From assembly GCA_020052955.1 (NCBI GenBank), contig JAGVOB010000150.1, positions 1-32,694 of the forward strand: a stretch of DNA of 32,694 bases, in the 5' to 3' direction. The stretch comes from Candidatus Omnitrophota bacterium. Lineage in GTDB: Bacteria; Omnitrophota; Gorgyraeia; VGKN01. The notes under the pieces were generated by a model. The model had not been told where the DNA came from, did not search any database, and saw only the letters and a list, made by a program, of their open reading frames with translations. The translations under genes were made by a program, and so were the position numbers. This document shows positions 7,016 through 16,700 of this stretch, one piece after another (the first letter of the stretch is position 1; every line of letters starts with the position of its first letter).

Positions 7016-8164
7016 ATGGAGCCTAAATTTAAGTATTTTGAACTAAAATTACTGGAACCTGCTTTTGGTTCTAAGTTAACTGATCTGATTATCGAATTGG
7101 ACTATCTGCGCAAGAAAAAGCTCGGCGGGAGCACTCATCCTCGAACATTTTTTCAGCTTAAAGAAATTTTCCATATTTTGGAAAGTATTGGTTCGGCGCG
7201 CATTGAAGGTAATAGAACAACGATTGCTGAATATATCGAAGCCAGGCTTCACGATGAAGGAACTACCGATGAGAAGATTCGTGAAATCCAGAATATGGAA
7301 AAGGCTATGGACTTCATTGATGAGAATATCCGCAACTATCCAATTAACCGAATGTTAGTCAGCGAACTTCATAAAATGGTTGTTGCAGGTTTGAGCCCTC
7401 AAAGAGAAGGTGACGCCACACCGGGCGAATACAGGATGCAGAATGTGCGGATTGCCAGATCTCAACATATGCCGCCGGACTATACTCAGGTGCCACATTA
7501 TATGGATGAACTATTTGAATTTATTCAGAAAGATACCTCGCCAAAATATGATCTTTTAAAAACCGCTTTGGTTCATCATCGTTTTGTGTGGATTCATCCA
7601 TTTAGAAATGGCAATGGCCGGGCGGTACGGCTTTTTACTTATGCTATGCTGGTTAAGCAAGGATTTAATATTGATGTTGGCCGCATTGTTAATCCTACAG
7701 CCGTTTTCTGTAACGACCGTCAAAAATATTACGATTACCTTGGACAAGCGGATAGCGGAGAAGAACAGGGACTTTTAAATTGGTGTGAATATGTCTTGGG
7801 CGGCCTAAAAGAAGAGATTCAAAAAATTGACCGCTTGCTCAACTATCCTTATCTTTCTAAAGAAATCTTATTGCCAGCTATTGAGTTTTCTTTAGAGCGG
7901 AAAGTTATAACAAATATAGAAGCTAAAATCCTAAAAGTTGCTGTTGGAGAACAGATATTCCAGGCTTCTCATATTAGGAAAATTCTTCCAGATAAAATCC
8001 CTGCTGAGATTTCCAGAATTTTGCGGCGGCTAAAAGAAAAGAAAATGATTGTTTCAGAAAAAGAGAATACGCGCAAATATCTTATGAGTTTTCATAACAA
8101 TTACCTTTTACGGGGTATTATCAAGGCGCTCGGCGAAAACGGATTTCTGCCTGTAAAGGAGTAA
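7016..8164 (+). CDS. Fic family protein (AMP transferase) with N-terminal inhibitory motif
   Basis: A 382-residue Fic protein. The catalytic motif HPFRNGNGR (H194 onward) matches HPFx(D/E/N)GNGR, and SARIEGN (S60-N66) matches the inhibitory (S/T)xxxE(G/N) motif ahead of the Fic core, so this is a class II Fic with built-in autoinhibition. The C-terminal ~100 residues look like a winged helix (ISRILRRLKEKKMI). Such proteins transfer AMP to target proteins and are often found in accessory regions without a separate antitoxin. The gene has its own promoter and stands alone. The target is unknown. Confidence 0.92.
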   Translation: MEPKFKYFELKLLEPAFGSKLTDLIIELDYLRKKKLGGSTHPRTFFQLKEIFHILESIGSARIEGNRTTIAEYIEARLHDEGTTDEKIREIQNMEKAMDFIDENIRNYPINRMLVSELHKMVVAGLSPQREGDATPGEYRMQNVRIARSQHMPPDYTQVPHYMDELFEFIQKDTSPKYDLLKTALVHHRFVWIHPFRNGNGRAVRLFTYAMLVKQGFNIDVGRIVNPTAVFCNDRQKYYDYLGQADSGEEQGLLNWCEYVLGGLKEEIQKIDRLLNYPYLSKEILLPAIEFSLERKVITNIEAKILKVAVGEQIFQASHIRKILPDKIPAEISRILRRLKEKKMIVSEKENTRKYLMSFHNNYLLRGIIKALGENGFLPVKE

Positions 8165-8177
8165 TCATTTCAATTAA

Positions 8178-8554
8178 ATGAGCAAGAATAAATTCTCTAC
8201 CACAAAACGTGGCGGCTCCGCCTCTGGCGGAAAACAAACAGAAACCTGTAGTGAGTCCTTTGGCTTGGTTCGACTTCGCTCACCACAAGTCGCTCAGGAT
8301 AAACTCCGCCGAGGGATAAAAACCTGGCCAGAGGATTTACCCCGTTAGAGATGGCTATTATGCAATATGTTTATGTTTTAAGAAGCACTAAAGATGGTAA
8401 ATGGTATACGGGATGCACTGAAGATAAATCTCTAACGGGGTAAAGGCCAAGAGAGAAACTCTTGAGGTTTGGCGAGCATACCCTAAGCGATACAGAGTTA
8501 TTGGCAATATTACTTAGAACTGGTATAAAGGGTGATAGAAAAAGTAACTTATGA
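8178..8554 (+). pseudogene. radC: radC 5' part, interrupted by a mini-element and truncated
   Basis: From ATG 8178 the frame reads to KTWPEDL (ending 8339), then a stop inside an inserted element. From 8444, in another frame, it resumes as [20 protein letters not shown] and continues to a stop at 8552-8554. Removing 8340-8443 joins the two parts in frame as [15 protein letters not shown], which is the conserved N-terminus of RadC/JAB-domain proteins. The JAB metalloprotease-like domain is missing, since the gene ends where the SNF2 helicase gene begins (ATG 8551). RadC genes often lie next to restriction systems. Residues ~10-45 before WPEDL look repeat-derived. Confidence 0.82.
8336..8444. 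mobile_element. 104-bp mini-element with 17-bp inverted ends and a GIY-YIG stub
   Basis: TTTACCCCGTTAGAGAT (8336-8352) and ATCTCTAACGGGGTAAA (8428-8444) are perfect inverted repeats. Between them a start at 8360 reads YVYVLRSTKDGKWYTGC and stops in the right repeat (8441-8443). YVL…WYTG fits the first strand and second motif of a GIY-YIG nuclease, cut at 27 residues. The insert size (104 bp) breaks the radC frame, and its removal restores it. This looks like a MITE-type deletion derivative of a GIY-YIG-encoding element. The exact target duplication cannot be fixed because the ends share TTA/TAA with the host. Confidence 0.8.
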
Positions 8555-11490
8555 TTACAGAATACCACGCAAAATATTTCGCTTATGAATTAACCAAACG
8601 TTGCGCTTCGGACAGTTTAGAAAAATTATCTTCAACGCTTTCGAATGCTCAAGTTGATCTCAATCCCCATCAGGTTGAAGCAGCTCTTTTTGCATTCAGA
8701 TCTCCTCTTTCTAAAGGGGCAATTCTGGCTGATGAAGTTGGCCTTGGGAAGACAATTGAAGCGGCTTTAGTTATTTCCCAAAAATGGGCTGAAAGAAAAA
8801 GAAAGATTCTACTTATTGTTCCATCAAGTTTGCGTAAACAATGGAATGCTGAATTGCAGGAAAAGTTCTTTCTCCCGTCTATTATTCTTGAGACAAAATC
8901 ATTTAATCAATATATCAAGGATGGCAATCTAAATCCTTTTGATCAAGAAGATGTGATTGTTATAAATTCATATCATTTTGCCCGGACAAAATCTTCTTAC
9001 ATCAAACAGACAAAATGGGATTTAGTTGTTATTGATGAAGCGCATCATTTGCGCAATGTTTATAAAACAAGTAATAAGATCGCGCGAGAAATAAAAAGTG
9101 CTTTAAGCAATACCCCAAAAATATTACTTACAGCAACCCCGTTACAGAATTCTTTGCTTGAATTATATGGGCTTGTCAGCGTAATTGATGATCATGTATT
9201 TGGCGATTTAACAAGCTTTAAGGTTAATTATTCTAAAGTTTCAAAAGAGCAAGATGTATTTGAAAGTGAACTTGGCTTAGTCGAACCGAGGCAGGAAATG
9301 TTCACGGACTTACGTAATCGTTTAAAGCCAATTTGCACGCGCACGCTTCGCCGCCAGGTACTCGAATATATAAAATACACAAAGCGTATTCCACTAACGC
9401 AGGACTATATACCGACAGAACAGGAGATTGAACTTTATAATGGCATGTCTGTATATCTTCAGAAACCCAGACTCTTTGCGCTCCCATCAAGTCAGAGACA
9501 GTTAATCACTTTAATTTTACGAAAATTATTAGCATCTTCTTCGTTTGCAATTGCAAGCACGCTCAACAGCATTACATACAGGCTAACAAAGCTTATCGAA
9601 AAAGCCGAGAAGCAGATAGCTGAAAAAGAGTCTGGGATTGAAGGTCTTAGTGAAGATTTTGAAAACTACGATGAGCTTTCTGATGAGTGGAGCGATGAAG
9701 AAGAGGACGATGAAGAGACGACTCAGAAGAAAATAGTTTATACTAAAGAAGATGTTGCCTTGATGAAGCAAGAAAAGGTTGAGCTTGAGAATTATCGCGA
9801 CTTAGCAAAAAAGATTTGGAAAAATTCTAAGGGAGATGCTTTGCTAGTTGCCCTAAAAAAAGGCTTTGAAATGGCGGCAGAGCTGGGTGGTAAGAAGAAG
9901 GCGATTATTTTTACTGAATCACGGATTACTCAGGATTTCCTCTTGCGGCTACTTTCAGAGAACGGATATAAAAATAAAATCGTACTTTTTAACGGCTCAA
10001 ATAATGATGATAAATCTAAGGCGATATATGGGGATTGGTTTAAGAAACATAGAGATACTGACAAGATTACCGGATCGAAAACTGCCGATAAGCGCGCCGC
10101 TATTATAGGTTACTTTAAAGATGAGGCAGAGATTATGATTGCTACTGAAGCAGGCGCCGAAGGTGTTAATCTTCAATTTTGCTCGCTAGTCATCAATTAT
10201 GACCTACCGTGGAATCCCCAGCGCATCGAACAGCGAATTGGCCGTTGCCATAGGTATGGGCAAAAATACGATGTTGTTGTGATTAATTTTGTTAATCGCA
10301 AGAACGCCGCTGATCAGAGGGTCTATGAACTGTTGGATAAAAAATTCAGCCTCTTTAAGGGTGTATTTGGGGCAAGCGATGAAGTATTGGGAAGTATTGA
10401 ATCCGGCGTTGACTTTGAGAAACGCATCGCAGCAATTTATCAATCATGCCGCACGGAAGATGAAATTAATATTGCGTTTGATGTCCTTCAAAATGAAATG
10501 GACGAAAGCATCACAAGTAGTCTAAGAGACACCCGTCAAAAACTTTTAGAGAATTTTGATTCTGAAGTGCATGAAAAGCTGAAAGTTAATATCAAAGAGA
10601 GTCAATCATACCTAGATTGTTATGAGCGTTGGTTATGGGATATAACCCGGTTCTATCTTGGGGACAATGCTGATTTTGCTGAACACGAATATTCTTTTAT
10701 GCTTAAAAGTAATCCTTTTCCTAATAAGGATATCCATCGTGGGCCATACCGCATAGGCAAGAATATTGAAGATGCTCATATTTATCGTCCCGGGCATCCT
10801 TTGGCGCAAAACATTCTTAATGAGGTTAAGAAAAAGCACGTGGATGGAGCGGAATTAGTCTTTGATTATTCTAATAACCCGAGCATTATATCGGTACTAA
10901 AGTCGCTTATAGGAAAGAATGGCATCATGAGAGTGAGTAATTATACTATTGAGGCACTTGAGGCGGAAGACCATGTATTAATTTCTACTTTCGATGAAAA
11001 AGGCGATGCTGTTAAGCAGGATATAGCAAAGAAACTGTTTTCTCTCGTTGGGCAGATACAAAATGATAGAATAGTAATTACTGATGATGAAAAAAAGAAG
11101 CTCGATATTATAGAGCAAGAAACAATAAATCTTATATCTTCTCACAGCGCTGAGCGAAATAGTGAGTTTTTTGACGATGAGGTTGATAAGTTAGACAAAT
11201 GGGCTGACGATATGAAGAAAGCACTTGAGCTTGATTTAAAAAAATTGGATATTGATATCAAAACTGCTAAAACAAATGCGAAGAAAATAGTCGAACTTGA
11301 AGAAAAGATAAAAGTGCAGCGTGAGATAAAGGATATGGAAAAGAAGCGTAATGAAATGCGTAAGAAGCTATATGATGCTCAGGACGAGGTAGATGATAGG
11401 AAAGAAAAATTAATACAGAGAGTAGAAGCCCAGCTTAAGCAAAGAACTTACCTAAAAGAACTTTTTAGTATACGCTGGAAGGTTGTTTAA
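8551..11490 (+). CDS. SNF2-family helicase/translocase (restriction-associated)
   Basis: A 979-residue SNF2/RapA-like DNA translocase. Motif [13 protein letters not shown] (residues 60-71) and motif II DEAH (162-165) lie in the first RecA lobe. The second lobe carries [12 protein letters not shown] and then [14 protein letters not shown] (residues ~530-575). An acidic, low-complexity insert (residues ~375-400) separates the lobes, and a charged coiled-coil lies near the C-terminus (~890-960). The following mod gene starts 14 bp later and the res gene overlaps that one, so the three form one operon. No strong Shine-Dalgarno is seen; the ATG overlaps the end of the radC fragment. SNF2 proteins also occur in DISARM, but the DISARM partner genes are absent. 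Confidence 0.9.
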   Translation: MITEYHAKYFAYELTKRCASDSLEKLSSTLSNAQVDLNPHQVEAALFAFRSPLSKGAILADEVGLGKTIEAALVISQKWAERKRKILLIVPSSLRKQWNAELQEKFFLPSIILETKSFNQYIKDGNLNPFDQEDVIVINSYHFARTKSSYIKQTKWDLVVIDEAHHLRNVYKTSNKIAREIKSALSNTPKILLTATPLQNSLLELYGLVSVIDDHVFGDLTSFKVNYSKVSKEQDVFESELGLVEPRQEMFTDLRNRLKPICTRTLRRQVLEYIKYTKRIPLTQDYIPTEQEIELYNGMSVYLQKPRLFALPSSQRQLITLILRKLLASSSFAIASTLNSITYRLTKLIEKAEKQIAEKESGIEGLSEDFENYDELSDEWSDEEEDDEETTQKKIVYTKEDVALMKQEKVELENYRDLAKKIWKNSKGDALLVALKKGFEMAAELGGKKKAIIFTESRITQDFLLRLLSENGYKNKIVLFNGSNNDDKSKAIYGDWFKKHRDTDKITGSKTADKRAAIIGYFKDEAEIMIATEAGAEGVNLQFCSLVINYDLPWNPQRIEQRIGRCHRYGQKYDVVVINFVNRKNAADQRVYELLDKKFSLFKGVFGASDEVLGSIESGVDFEKRIAAIYQSCRTEDEINIAFDVLQNEMDESITSSLRDTRQKLLENFDSEVHEKLKVNIKESQSYLDCYERWLWDITRFYLGDNADFAEHEYSFMLKSNPFPNKDIHRGPYRIGKNIEDAHIYRPGHPLAQNILNEVKKKHVDGAELVFDYSNNPSIISVLKSLIGKNGIMRVSNYTIEALEAEDHVLISTFDEKGDAVKQDIAKKLFSLVGQIQNDRIVITDDEKKKLDIIEQETINLISSHSAERNSEFFDDEVDKLDKWADDMKKALELDLKKLDIDIKTAKTNAKKIVELEEKIKVQREIKDMEKKRNEMRKKLYDAQDEVDDRKEKLIQRVEAQLKQRTYLKELFSIRWKVV

Positions 11491-11504
11491 ATAAAGGGGA
11501 ACTT

Positions 11505-13223
11505 ATGAGTAATAACAGACAAAAACTTGAACTTACTTGGATCGGGAAAAATAATCCCGAGTATGATATTGCCAATATTGAGCCTCGGATTTTGGAAGAA
11601 AATCCGGATTTGTCATACGGCGATCAGAATACCGAGAATATGATTATCCATGGTGATAACTTGCTTGCTCTCAAGGCGCTCCTGCCAGAATACGAGGGGA
11701 AAATCAAGTGCATCTATATCGATCCGCCATACAATACTGGTAATGCTTTTGAGTACTATGACGATAGCGTTGAGCATTCTACTTGGCTTTCGCTGATGAA
11801 ACCGAGGTTAGAACTCTTGAAAATGCTTTTAAGAGAAGACGGGGCAATATTTATATCGATAAATTATCTGCAACTTGGTTACTTAATTATTTTGTTAGAT
11901 GAAGTATTTGGAAAAATTAATTTTCAAAATATTATTACTATTAAAACGGCTACAACAGCAAGCTTCCGCGCAATTAATTCGTGCCCTGTGAATGTTTCTG
12001 AACAGTTGCTAGTCTACTCAAAAAACAAAGAGTTATTTAAGTCAATTCCTATATATTGGCCAACAGATTATTCAGAAGATTATTCTCATTATATTGAAAA
12101 CGTAGAAGATAAATCAGAAAACTGGAAATTAGTGTCTCTTGATCAAAAAGCAAATGAATATTTTAATGTGGAGGATTGGAAAGGTCTTAAATTAAAGTTC
12201 GGTAGCGAATGGAAGCAAAAACGTTTCGAATTTAAAAAGAAAATCGCATTTAATTCTCCCAATAGAGTAGTTAGTTTAAATACATTACAAAAACCATCAA
12301 AGAAAATACAAGAAATCATCGACAGGTCAAAAAGCACTAAGAATGAAATATTTGAAATAAAAAGAGAGTCGATGAACTCAATATATGTGTTTAATGGAAG
12401 AACGTTAGCTTTTTTTCAGAAAAAGTTTAAACTTATTGATGGTAAAAACATACCTGCAGAAATAATTACAAATATTTGGAATGATATCTCTTTTCTTAGC
12501 CTTGGAAATGAGGGTGGAGTGGATTTCCCGAATAGCAAAAAGCCAGAAAAATTAATCAGCAGAATTTTTCAGTTATTAACAATTGATAATGATCTTGTAT
12601 TGGATAGTTTTCTTGGCTCGGGCACTACCACCGCTGTTGCCCACAAAATGGGACGTAAATATATTGGTATAGAAATGGGAGAGCATGCATATACCCACGT
12701 ACATAAGCGCATGAAAGCTGTCGTAGATGGTACGGATCAAGGTGGCATTAGCAAGGCAGTTGATTGGAAAGGTGGCGGCGGATTTAAGTTTTATGAGTTG
12801 GCTCCAAGCTTTGTAGTGATTGACGAATTCGGTAATCCTGTGATTGATAGCCATTACAACGACACTAAGCTCATTCGCGCAATGTGTAAACTCACGAATT
12901 ATATCTTTTCGCCCAGCCCGAGTGATTACTGGAAGCACGGCAAGGGACAAGGCAATAACAGTATTTATGTAACGACACAAATGCTCTCAGTGGCCATGGT
13001 TCAGCAAATAGTCAGTCATTTGGGCGTAAATGAAACACTACTGATTTGTCCAAAGAAATATGAACCTGGCTGTGAAAAAGTGGATACTCGCATCACTATC
13101 AAAAAAATTCCACAGTCCATTTTGAAAGCCTGTCAATTTGGTAAAAAAGAGTATCTTTTACCCATCAAAGAACGAGCTATTGAAGAGATTGACGAGGAAG
13201 AAGTAACGGATGACGAGGAATAA
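11505..13223 (+). CDS. Type III-like Mod: site-specific adenine DNA methyltransferase
   Basis: A 572-residue methyltransferase with beta-class motif order. The catalytic motif DPPYNTGN is at residues 73-80, and the AdoMet-binding DSFLGSGTT at 367-375. The region between (~125-355) is the expected target-recognition domain. It protects host DNA by methylating the site that the partner Res recognises. The start is supported by GGGGA 5-9 bases upstream. The segment 11850-12590 is markedly AT-rich (as low as ~15-25% G+C in several 60-base lines, against ~45-50% just after). This suggests that the recognition domain was exchanged. The C-terminal ~170 residues after motif I are longer than in minimal methylases. 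Confidence 0.92.
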   Translation: MSNNRQKLELTWIGKNNPEYDIANIEPRILEENPDLSYGDQNTENMIIHGDNLLALKALLPEYEGKIKCIYIDPPYNTGNAFEYYDDSVEHSTWLSLMKPRLELLKMLLREDGAIFISINYLQLGYLIILLDEVFGKINFQNIITIKTATTASFRAINSCPVNVSEQLLVYSKNKELFKSIPIYWPTDYSEDYSHYIENVEDKSENWKLVSLDQKANEYFNVEDWKGLKLKFGSEWKQKRFEFKKKIAFNSPNRVVSLNTLQKPSKKIQEIIDRSKSTKNEIFEIKRESMNSIYVFNGRTLAFFQKKFKLIDGKNIPAEIITNIWNDISFLSLGNEGGVDFPNSKKPEKLISRIFQLLTIDNDLVLDSFLGSGTTTAVAHKMGRKYIGIEMGEHAYTHVHKRMKAVVDGTDQGGISKAVDWKGGGGFKFYELAPSFVVIDEFGNPVIDSHYNDTKLIRAMCKLTNYIFSPSPSDYWKHGKGQGNNSIYVTTQMLSVAMVQQIVSHLGVNETLLICPKKYEPGCEKVDTRITIKKIPQSILKACQFGKKEYLLPIKERAIEEIDEEEVTDDEE

Positions 13224-13224
13224 T

Positions 13225-16053
13225 ATGAATAAAACCCAAGCGCTACAGTACATAACTAATGCCATGAGCCTTAGAACTCCTCAAGAAAAGAGTCTGGTGC
13301 TTTTTGCCGATTATTTGGAATCAAATGTGGGTAAAAAAATATTGGCGCGCATGAAACGAGAAAATCGTGGGAATGTGAATGATATTGAGGTGATGACAAA
13401 AGAGTATGGTCAAACGGTGCCTGAGCTATGTCAATTTCAGGCGTTTGAACGAACCTTCCCGGCCTATACTTTTGCTCTTGCTACAGGCGTTGGAAAGACG
13501 CGTCTCATGGGTGCTTTTGTGGCATATCTCTATCTTGTGTATGAAATACAGCATTTTATGCTAGTCGCTCCAGGCAATACTATTTATCGGAAGCTGGTGG
13601 ATGATTTTAGCAAAGCCAACAATCCCAAATATGTATTTAGAGGAATTAAAGAGATAAATATCAATACCACTCGTATAATTACAAAAGATAACTACCAACA
13701 GAATCAAGCTACAGCAAGTCTGTTTGGTAACCAAGTTCAAATCAATATTTTCAATGTTCAACAGTTTGCCCAAAAAGATATTGAGCAGGAGAAGGGGATT
13801 ACTAAGTTCAGCGAGACGCTCGGAGAGTCATATTTTGAGTATCTAAAATCACTTAGTGATTTGGTGGTATTGCTGGATGAATCACACCACTATCACGCAG
13901 ACGCCGCGATGGGATCTCTTGACCGCATAGATCCGTTATTTGGACTTGAGTTTACCGCCACACCGTATATTGTAACAACTGCTACCAGAATAAATACAGA
14001 GCATACTCTTAAGAAAAACATTCTGTATGTGTATAATCTCGGTGATGCAATTCGTGACGGCTATGTAAAAGATCCATGGGTAGGAACGGAAGCAGATGTT
14101 GATTTTGGTCAGTGGGATGCTGAATCTATTGAAACGGATGCCAGAAAATTGCAACTGGCGGCTTTTTTCCATGAGCGCGCTAAAGTGGCATTAAAAGAGT
14201 ATGCTTTAGAGAATAATAAGACGGAAGTTAAGCCGGTTATGTTAGTTGTTGCAAAGGATACTGCGCATGCTAGCCAGCTTCGGGCTTTAATTGACAGCGA
14301 TGATTTTAGAGGGGGCGCCTATAAAGGCAAAGTAATAGAGGTTCACACAAAAACAAAGGGAGAGGAAGCTGATGAGACTATTGAAAAACTGATATCGTTA
14401 GAGCATCCCGATAATATCGTTGAGGTTGTTATTCATGTGAATATGCTCAAAGAAGGCTGGGATGTTACAAATATTTATACTATCGCGCCTATTCGTTCTT
14501 CGGCTTCGGAAATTTTGACTGAACAAACAATTGGCCGTGGTCTTCGCTTGCCATATGGGGAGCGCACAGGCAATAAAAATGTCGACCGCGTTATGATTGT
14601 TGCCCATGATAACTACGCGAAAGTAATTGAAGGCGCGCGTAAATCAAAACTTATCCAACCGTCAAATATTGAAAGTGTTTCAATCCAGGATACAAAATCA
14701 GTTAAAGAAGTGGTTGAAGTTCAATCGGTGTTTGTAGCTAGTATTCAGGAAAAGATTAAAGCTAATTCTGCGATTATGCAGGAGATTGAAGCGCAGGCAG
14801 TAAAGGCAGTAAGCCCTGTGATTTCTGAAGATACCCCGGAAGATGTCAAGGCAGCAACGATACAAAGTAAAACAGATGAAATTGTTGAAAACCTTGCTAA
14901 GCAAGAAGCGTCACGATTAAGTTTTGCGGAATATCACCATCATAAGAAAGTTGACCAAGTGGAACCGGAACCATGGCCCGAAGGCACGCTTTTTAGTAAT
15001 TTAAGCGATCCGGCAAAAAAGGAGCTTGAGAATATTGGACGGGTCTCCGGGCAAACTATAGAAGTGCGAAATATCCCGATTCCACGATTGATGCTTACAC
15101 CTCATTATGGGGAGCTTATTATCGAAGATTTTAATTTAGACACCAAAAGATTAAGTAGGTATGCGACAGAGATTTCCATACTGGAAGAGCGTCTTCAGGG
15201 AAGCCAAGAGAAGGATTTGTTTGGCAATACACAAGAAGGAGCTCGGGAAACCGAAATAACTCGCGTATCAAGCCTTGGCGAGGGGAGAAAACAAAGTCCT
15301 GAAAACACCATTATTTCTGCTCTCATTGAACAGCCGCTACTTGATTATGAAGAGCAGAAAACATTATTGCTCAAGCTTTCAGGTCAGGCGGTTATGCATT
15401 ATAAGTCATTTGTAAGCGATGAAAATTCGCTCAAGATGATGATTGAGAATAACTTTCGCCAAATTGCCAAAGAAATTTATGATCAGATATTGGAACATAA
15501 AAAATTTGTTTCTGATGGATATCTTGAATCAGGTATTCGAGAGCCAAAGCCATATCTTGAGCAATATAATATTTCTCTGGTTCAGAATGAAAAGCCAGTA
15601 ACTTTAGAGTCACAAGTTAATCGTTTTTCAAGAGATAAAATTTATACAGGATTTAGCAAGGCATGTCATTCAATGTATCGTTTTGATTCGTCCGATGAAG
15701 CGCGCATGGCATATCTTCTTGATAAAGATTCTTCTTTAGAAGATTGGCTGCGTCCAGCACCAAATCAGTTTGAGGGGCTCTATTGGCGTGATGAAGCTGG
15801 TAATTCCCAACACCGCTATGAGCCTGATTTCGTGGTTGAATTTAAAAAAGAGATAGTGATGATTGAGGTAAAGCCAGGCATAGAAATTAATACTCCAGAT
15901 GTACAAGAAAAGAAGAAAACGGCTGAGAAATACTGTGAATTAGTTTCAAAGAATATCGGAAGTTTCGGTATAGTAAAGCCATGGAGATACGTGATTGTTA
16001 CAACAGAAAAAATAACTCTAAGCGCCACAGTAACTGGATTATTAGCAAGATAA
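13225..16053 (+). CDS. Type III-like Res: DEAD/DEAH helicase-nuclease
   Basis: A restriction subunit of 942 residues from ATG 13225. I prefer this start to the one at 13210 because GAGGAA (13215-13220) lies 4 bases ahead of it. Walker A ATGVGKT is at residues 86-92 and DESH at 218-221, with FTATPY shortly after. A helicase-C motif follows (TIGRGLRLPYG, ~440-450). The C-terminal nuclease has D868 (EPDFVVEF) and E881-x-K883 (IEVKPG), a PD-(D/E)xK active site. All catalytic elements are present, so the enzyme looks functional. It ends the SNF2-mod-res operon; no terminator is visible after it. Confidence 0.92.
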   Translation: MNKTQALQYITNAMSLRTPQEKSLVLFADYLESNVGKKILARMKRENRGNVNDIEVMTKEYGQTVPELCQFQAFERTFPAYTFALATGVGKTRLMGAFVAYLYLVYEIQHFMLVAPGNTIYRKLVDDFSKANNPKYVFRGIKEININTTRIITKDNYQQNQATASLFGNQVQINIFNVQQFAQKDIEQEKGITKFSETLGESYFEYLKSLSDLVVLLDESHHYHADAAMGSLDRIDPLFGLEFTATPYIVTTATRINTEHTLKKNILYVYNLGDAIRDGYVKDPWVGTEADVDFGQWDAESIETDARKLQLAAFFHERAKVALKEYALENNKTEVKPVMLVVAKDTAHASQLRALIDSDDFRGGAYKGKVIEVHTKTKGEEADETIEKLISLEHPDNIVEVVIHVNMLKEGWDVTNIYTIAPIRSSASEILTEQTIGRGLRLPYGERTGNKNVDRVMIVAHDNYAKVIEGARKSKLIQPSNIESVSIQDTKSVKEVVEVQSVFVASIQEKIKANSAIMQEIEAQAVKAVSPVISEDTPEDVKAATIQSKTDEIVENLAKQEASRLSFAEYHHHKKVDQVEPEPWPEGTLFSNLSDPAKKELENIGRVSGQTIEVRNIPIPRLMLTPHYGELIIEDFNLDTKRLSRYATEISILEERLQGSQEKDLFGNTQEGARETEITRVSSLGEGRKQSPENTIISALIEQPLLDYEEQKTLLLKLSGQAVMHYKSFVSDENSLKMMIENNFRQIAKEIYDQILEHKKFVSDGYLESGIREPKPYLEQYNISLVQNEKPVTLESQVNRFSRDKIYTGFSKACHSMYRFDSSDEARMAYLLDKDSSLEDWLRPAPNQFEGLYWRDEAGNSQHRYEPDFVVEFKKEIVMIEVKPGIEINTPDVQEKKKTAEKYCELVSKNIGSFGIVKPWRYVIVTTEKITLSATVTGLLAR

Positions 16054-16090
16054 AAGATATTTTATCAGCAAACGGAAAAGAAAAACGGGG

Positions 16091-16124
16091 GAAATCAAGG
16101 GACACAATACTAATTGTTTTGACA
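16091..16124. repeat. 34-bp direct repeat left of higBA
   Basis: It begins GAAATCAAGGGACACAATAC and ends TTTTGACA. It matches 17053-17086 at 31 of 34 positions. The two copies bracket the HigB/HigA-like module. In the right copy the final TTGACA is a -35 box; here no -10 box follows at the right distance. The ~115 bases from the res stop to the promoter hold nothing else I can name. Confidence 0.8.
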
Positions 16125-16169
16125 GAGATAGGCAAAATGCAAGAAAAATAGGAGCATTAATTTTAAGTA

Positions 16170-16198
16170 TTGACAATACAAGTTATATCTTGTATACT
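16170..16198 (+). promoter_or_regulatory. higBA promoter with ATACAAG/CTTGTAT dyad
   Basis: TTGACA (16170-16175) and TATACT (16193-16198) are spaced by 17 bp. The perfect dyad ATACAAG (16176-16182) and CTTGTAT (16189-16195) fills the spacer and enters the -10 box. It is the natural place for the HTH antitoxin to bind. A second perfect palindrome ATAGCATATGCTAT lies downstream at 16217-16230. Confidence 0.8.
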
Positions 16199-16256
16199 TT
16201 CAGTGGAAATAAAAGTATAGCATATGCTATCAAATATCTATCCCATTGCAAGAGGA

Positions 16257-16345
16257 CCATGGCCTATGGCCATGGGTGAACGGTGGTTCGGGACGTCGCC
16301 CCACGAGGGCGTAAAAGTTTTAGGGGACCACGTGCATGCACGTGG
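16257..16345. repeat. Palindromic insert at the 5' end of the higB-like gene
   Basis: The perfect stems CCATGGCC/GGCCATGG (16257-16275) and CCACGTGCA/TGCACGTGG (16328-16345) bound a stretch with further small palindromes (CGCCC/GGGCG, TAAAA/TTTTA). AGAGG and ATG 16259 upstream would start a peptide that stops after six codons. The conserved toxin sequence begins only after 16350. The simplest reading is a palindromic element inserted just behind the original start codon. Confidence 0.55.
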
Positions 16346-16690
16346 GGCTCCAGTTATTTTGTGGATGAAAAGGGCAATAATCTGGTTAAGCAATTTATAA
16401 AATCATTGCCTGTTAAAGAACGCGCAAAAGTATTTGCTTATCTTGTTGAATTGAAAAATCAAGGACATAGCTTGCACAGGCCGATGGTGGATTATTTGAA
16501 AGATGGGATTTACGAACTAAGGCCAAAAGATAATCGGATCTTCTATTTCTTTTTCTTAAAAGATAACGCCGTTTTGGTTCATGCAATCAGGAAGAAAACA
16601 GACAAAATTCCAGAGGGGGATTTGAGATTATGTATAAAAAGGAAGACGCTGGTAGAGGGGTATAAACAAATAGAAAAAATAGAACTGTGA
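16283..16690 (+). CDS. HigB/RelE-like toxin (Gp49 family), 5' end altered
   Basis: The conserved part begins near SSYFVDEKGNNLVKQF and includes YELRPKDNRIFYFFF and HAIRKKTDKIP, typical of the phage-derived Gp49/HigB toxin family of RelE-like mRNA interferases. The frame is open from GTG 16283, giving 135 residues. The first ~24 residues are encoded by the palindromic insert and do not look like family sequence. GTG 16361 is another possible start, but it lacks a good Shine-Dalgarno and would cut the first strand. The toxin may be poorly expressed or inactive. The HTH antitoxin gene follows 10 bp later. Confidence 0.8.
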   Translation: MVRDVAPRGRKSFRGPRACTWGSSYFVDEKGNNLVKQFIKSLPVKERAKVFAYLVELKNQGHSLHRPMVDYLKDGIYELRPKDNRIFYFFFLKDNAVLVHAIRKKTDKIPEGDLRLCIKRKTLVEGYKQIEKIEL

Positions 16691-16700
16691 GGTGGTTTAG

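Noticed and set aside
13210-13224. Upstream ATG of the res gene at 13210
   Set aside because: It lies inside the mod end without a Shine-Dalgarno; GAGGAA is well placed for ATG 13225.
8551-16053. DISARM or BREX system
   Set aside because: An SNF2 helicase and a methylase are present, but I find no drmA, drmB or drmC, and no pglZ or brxC; the third gene is a type III Res-like enzyme.
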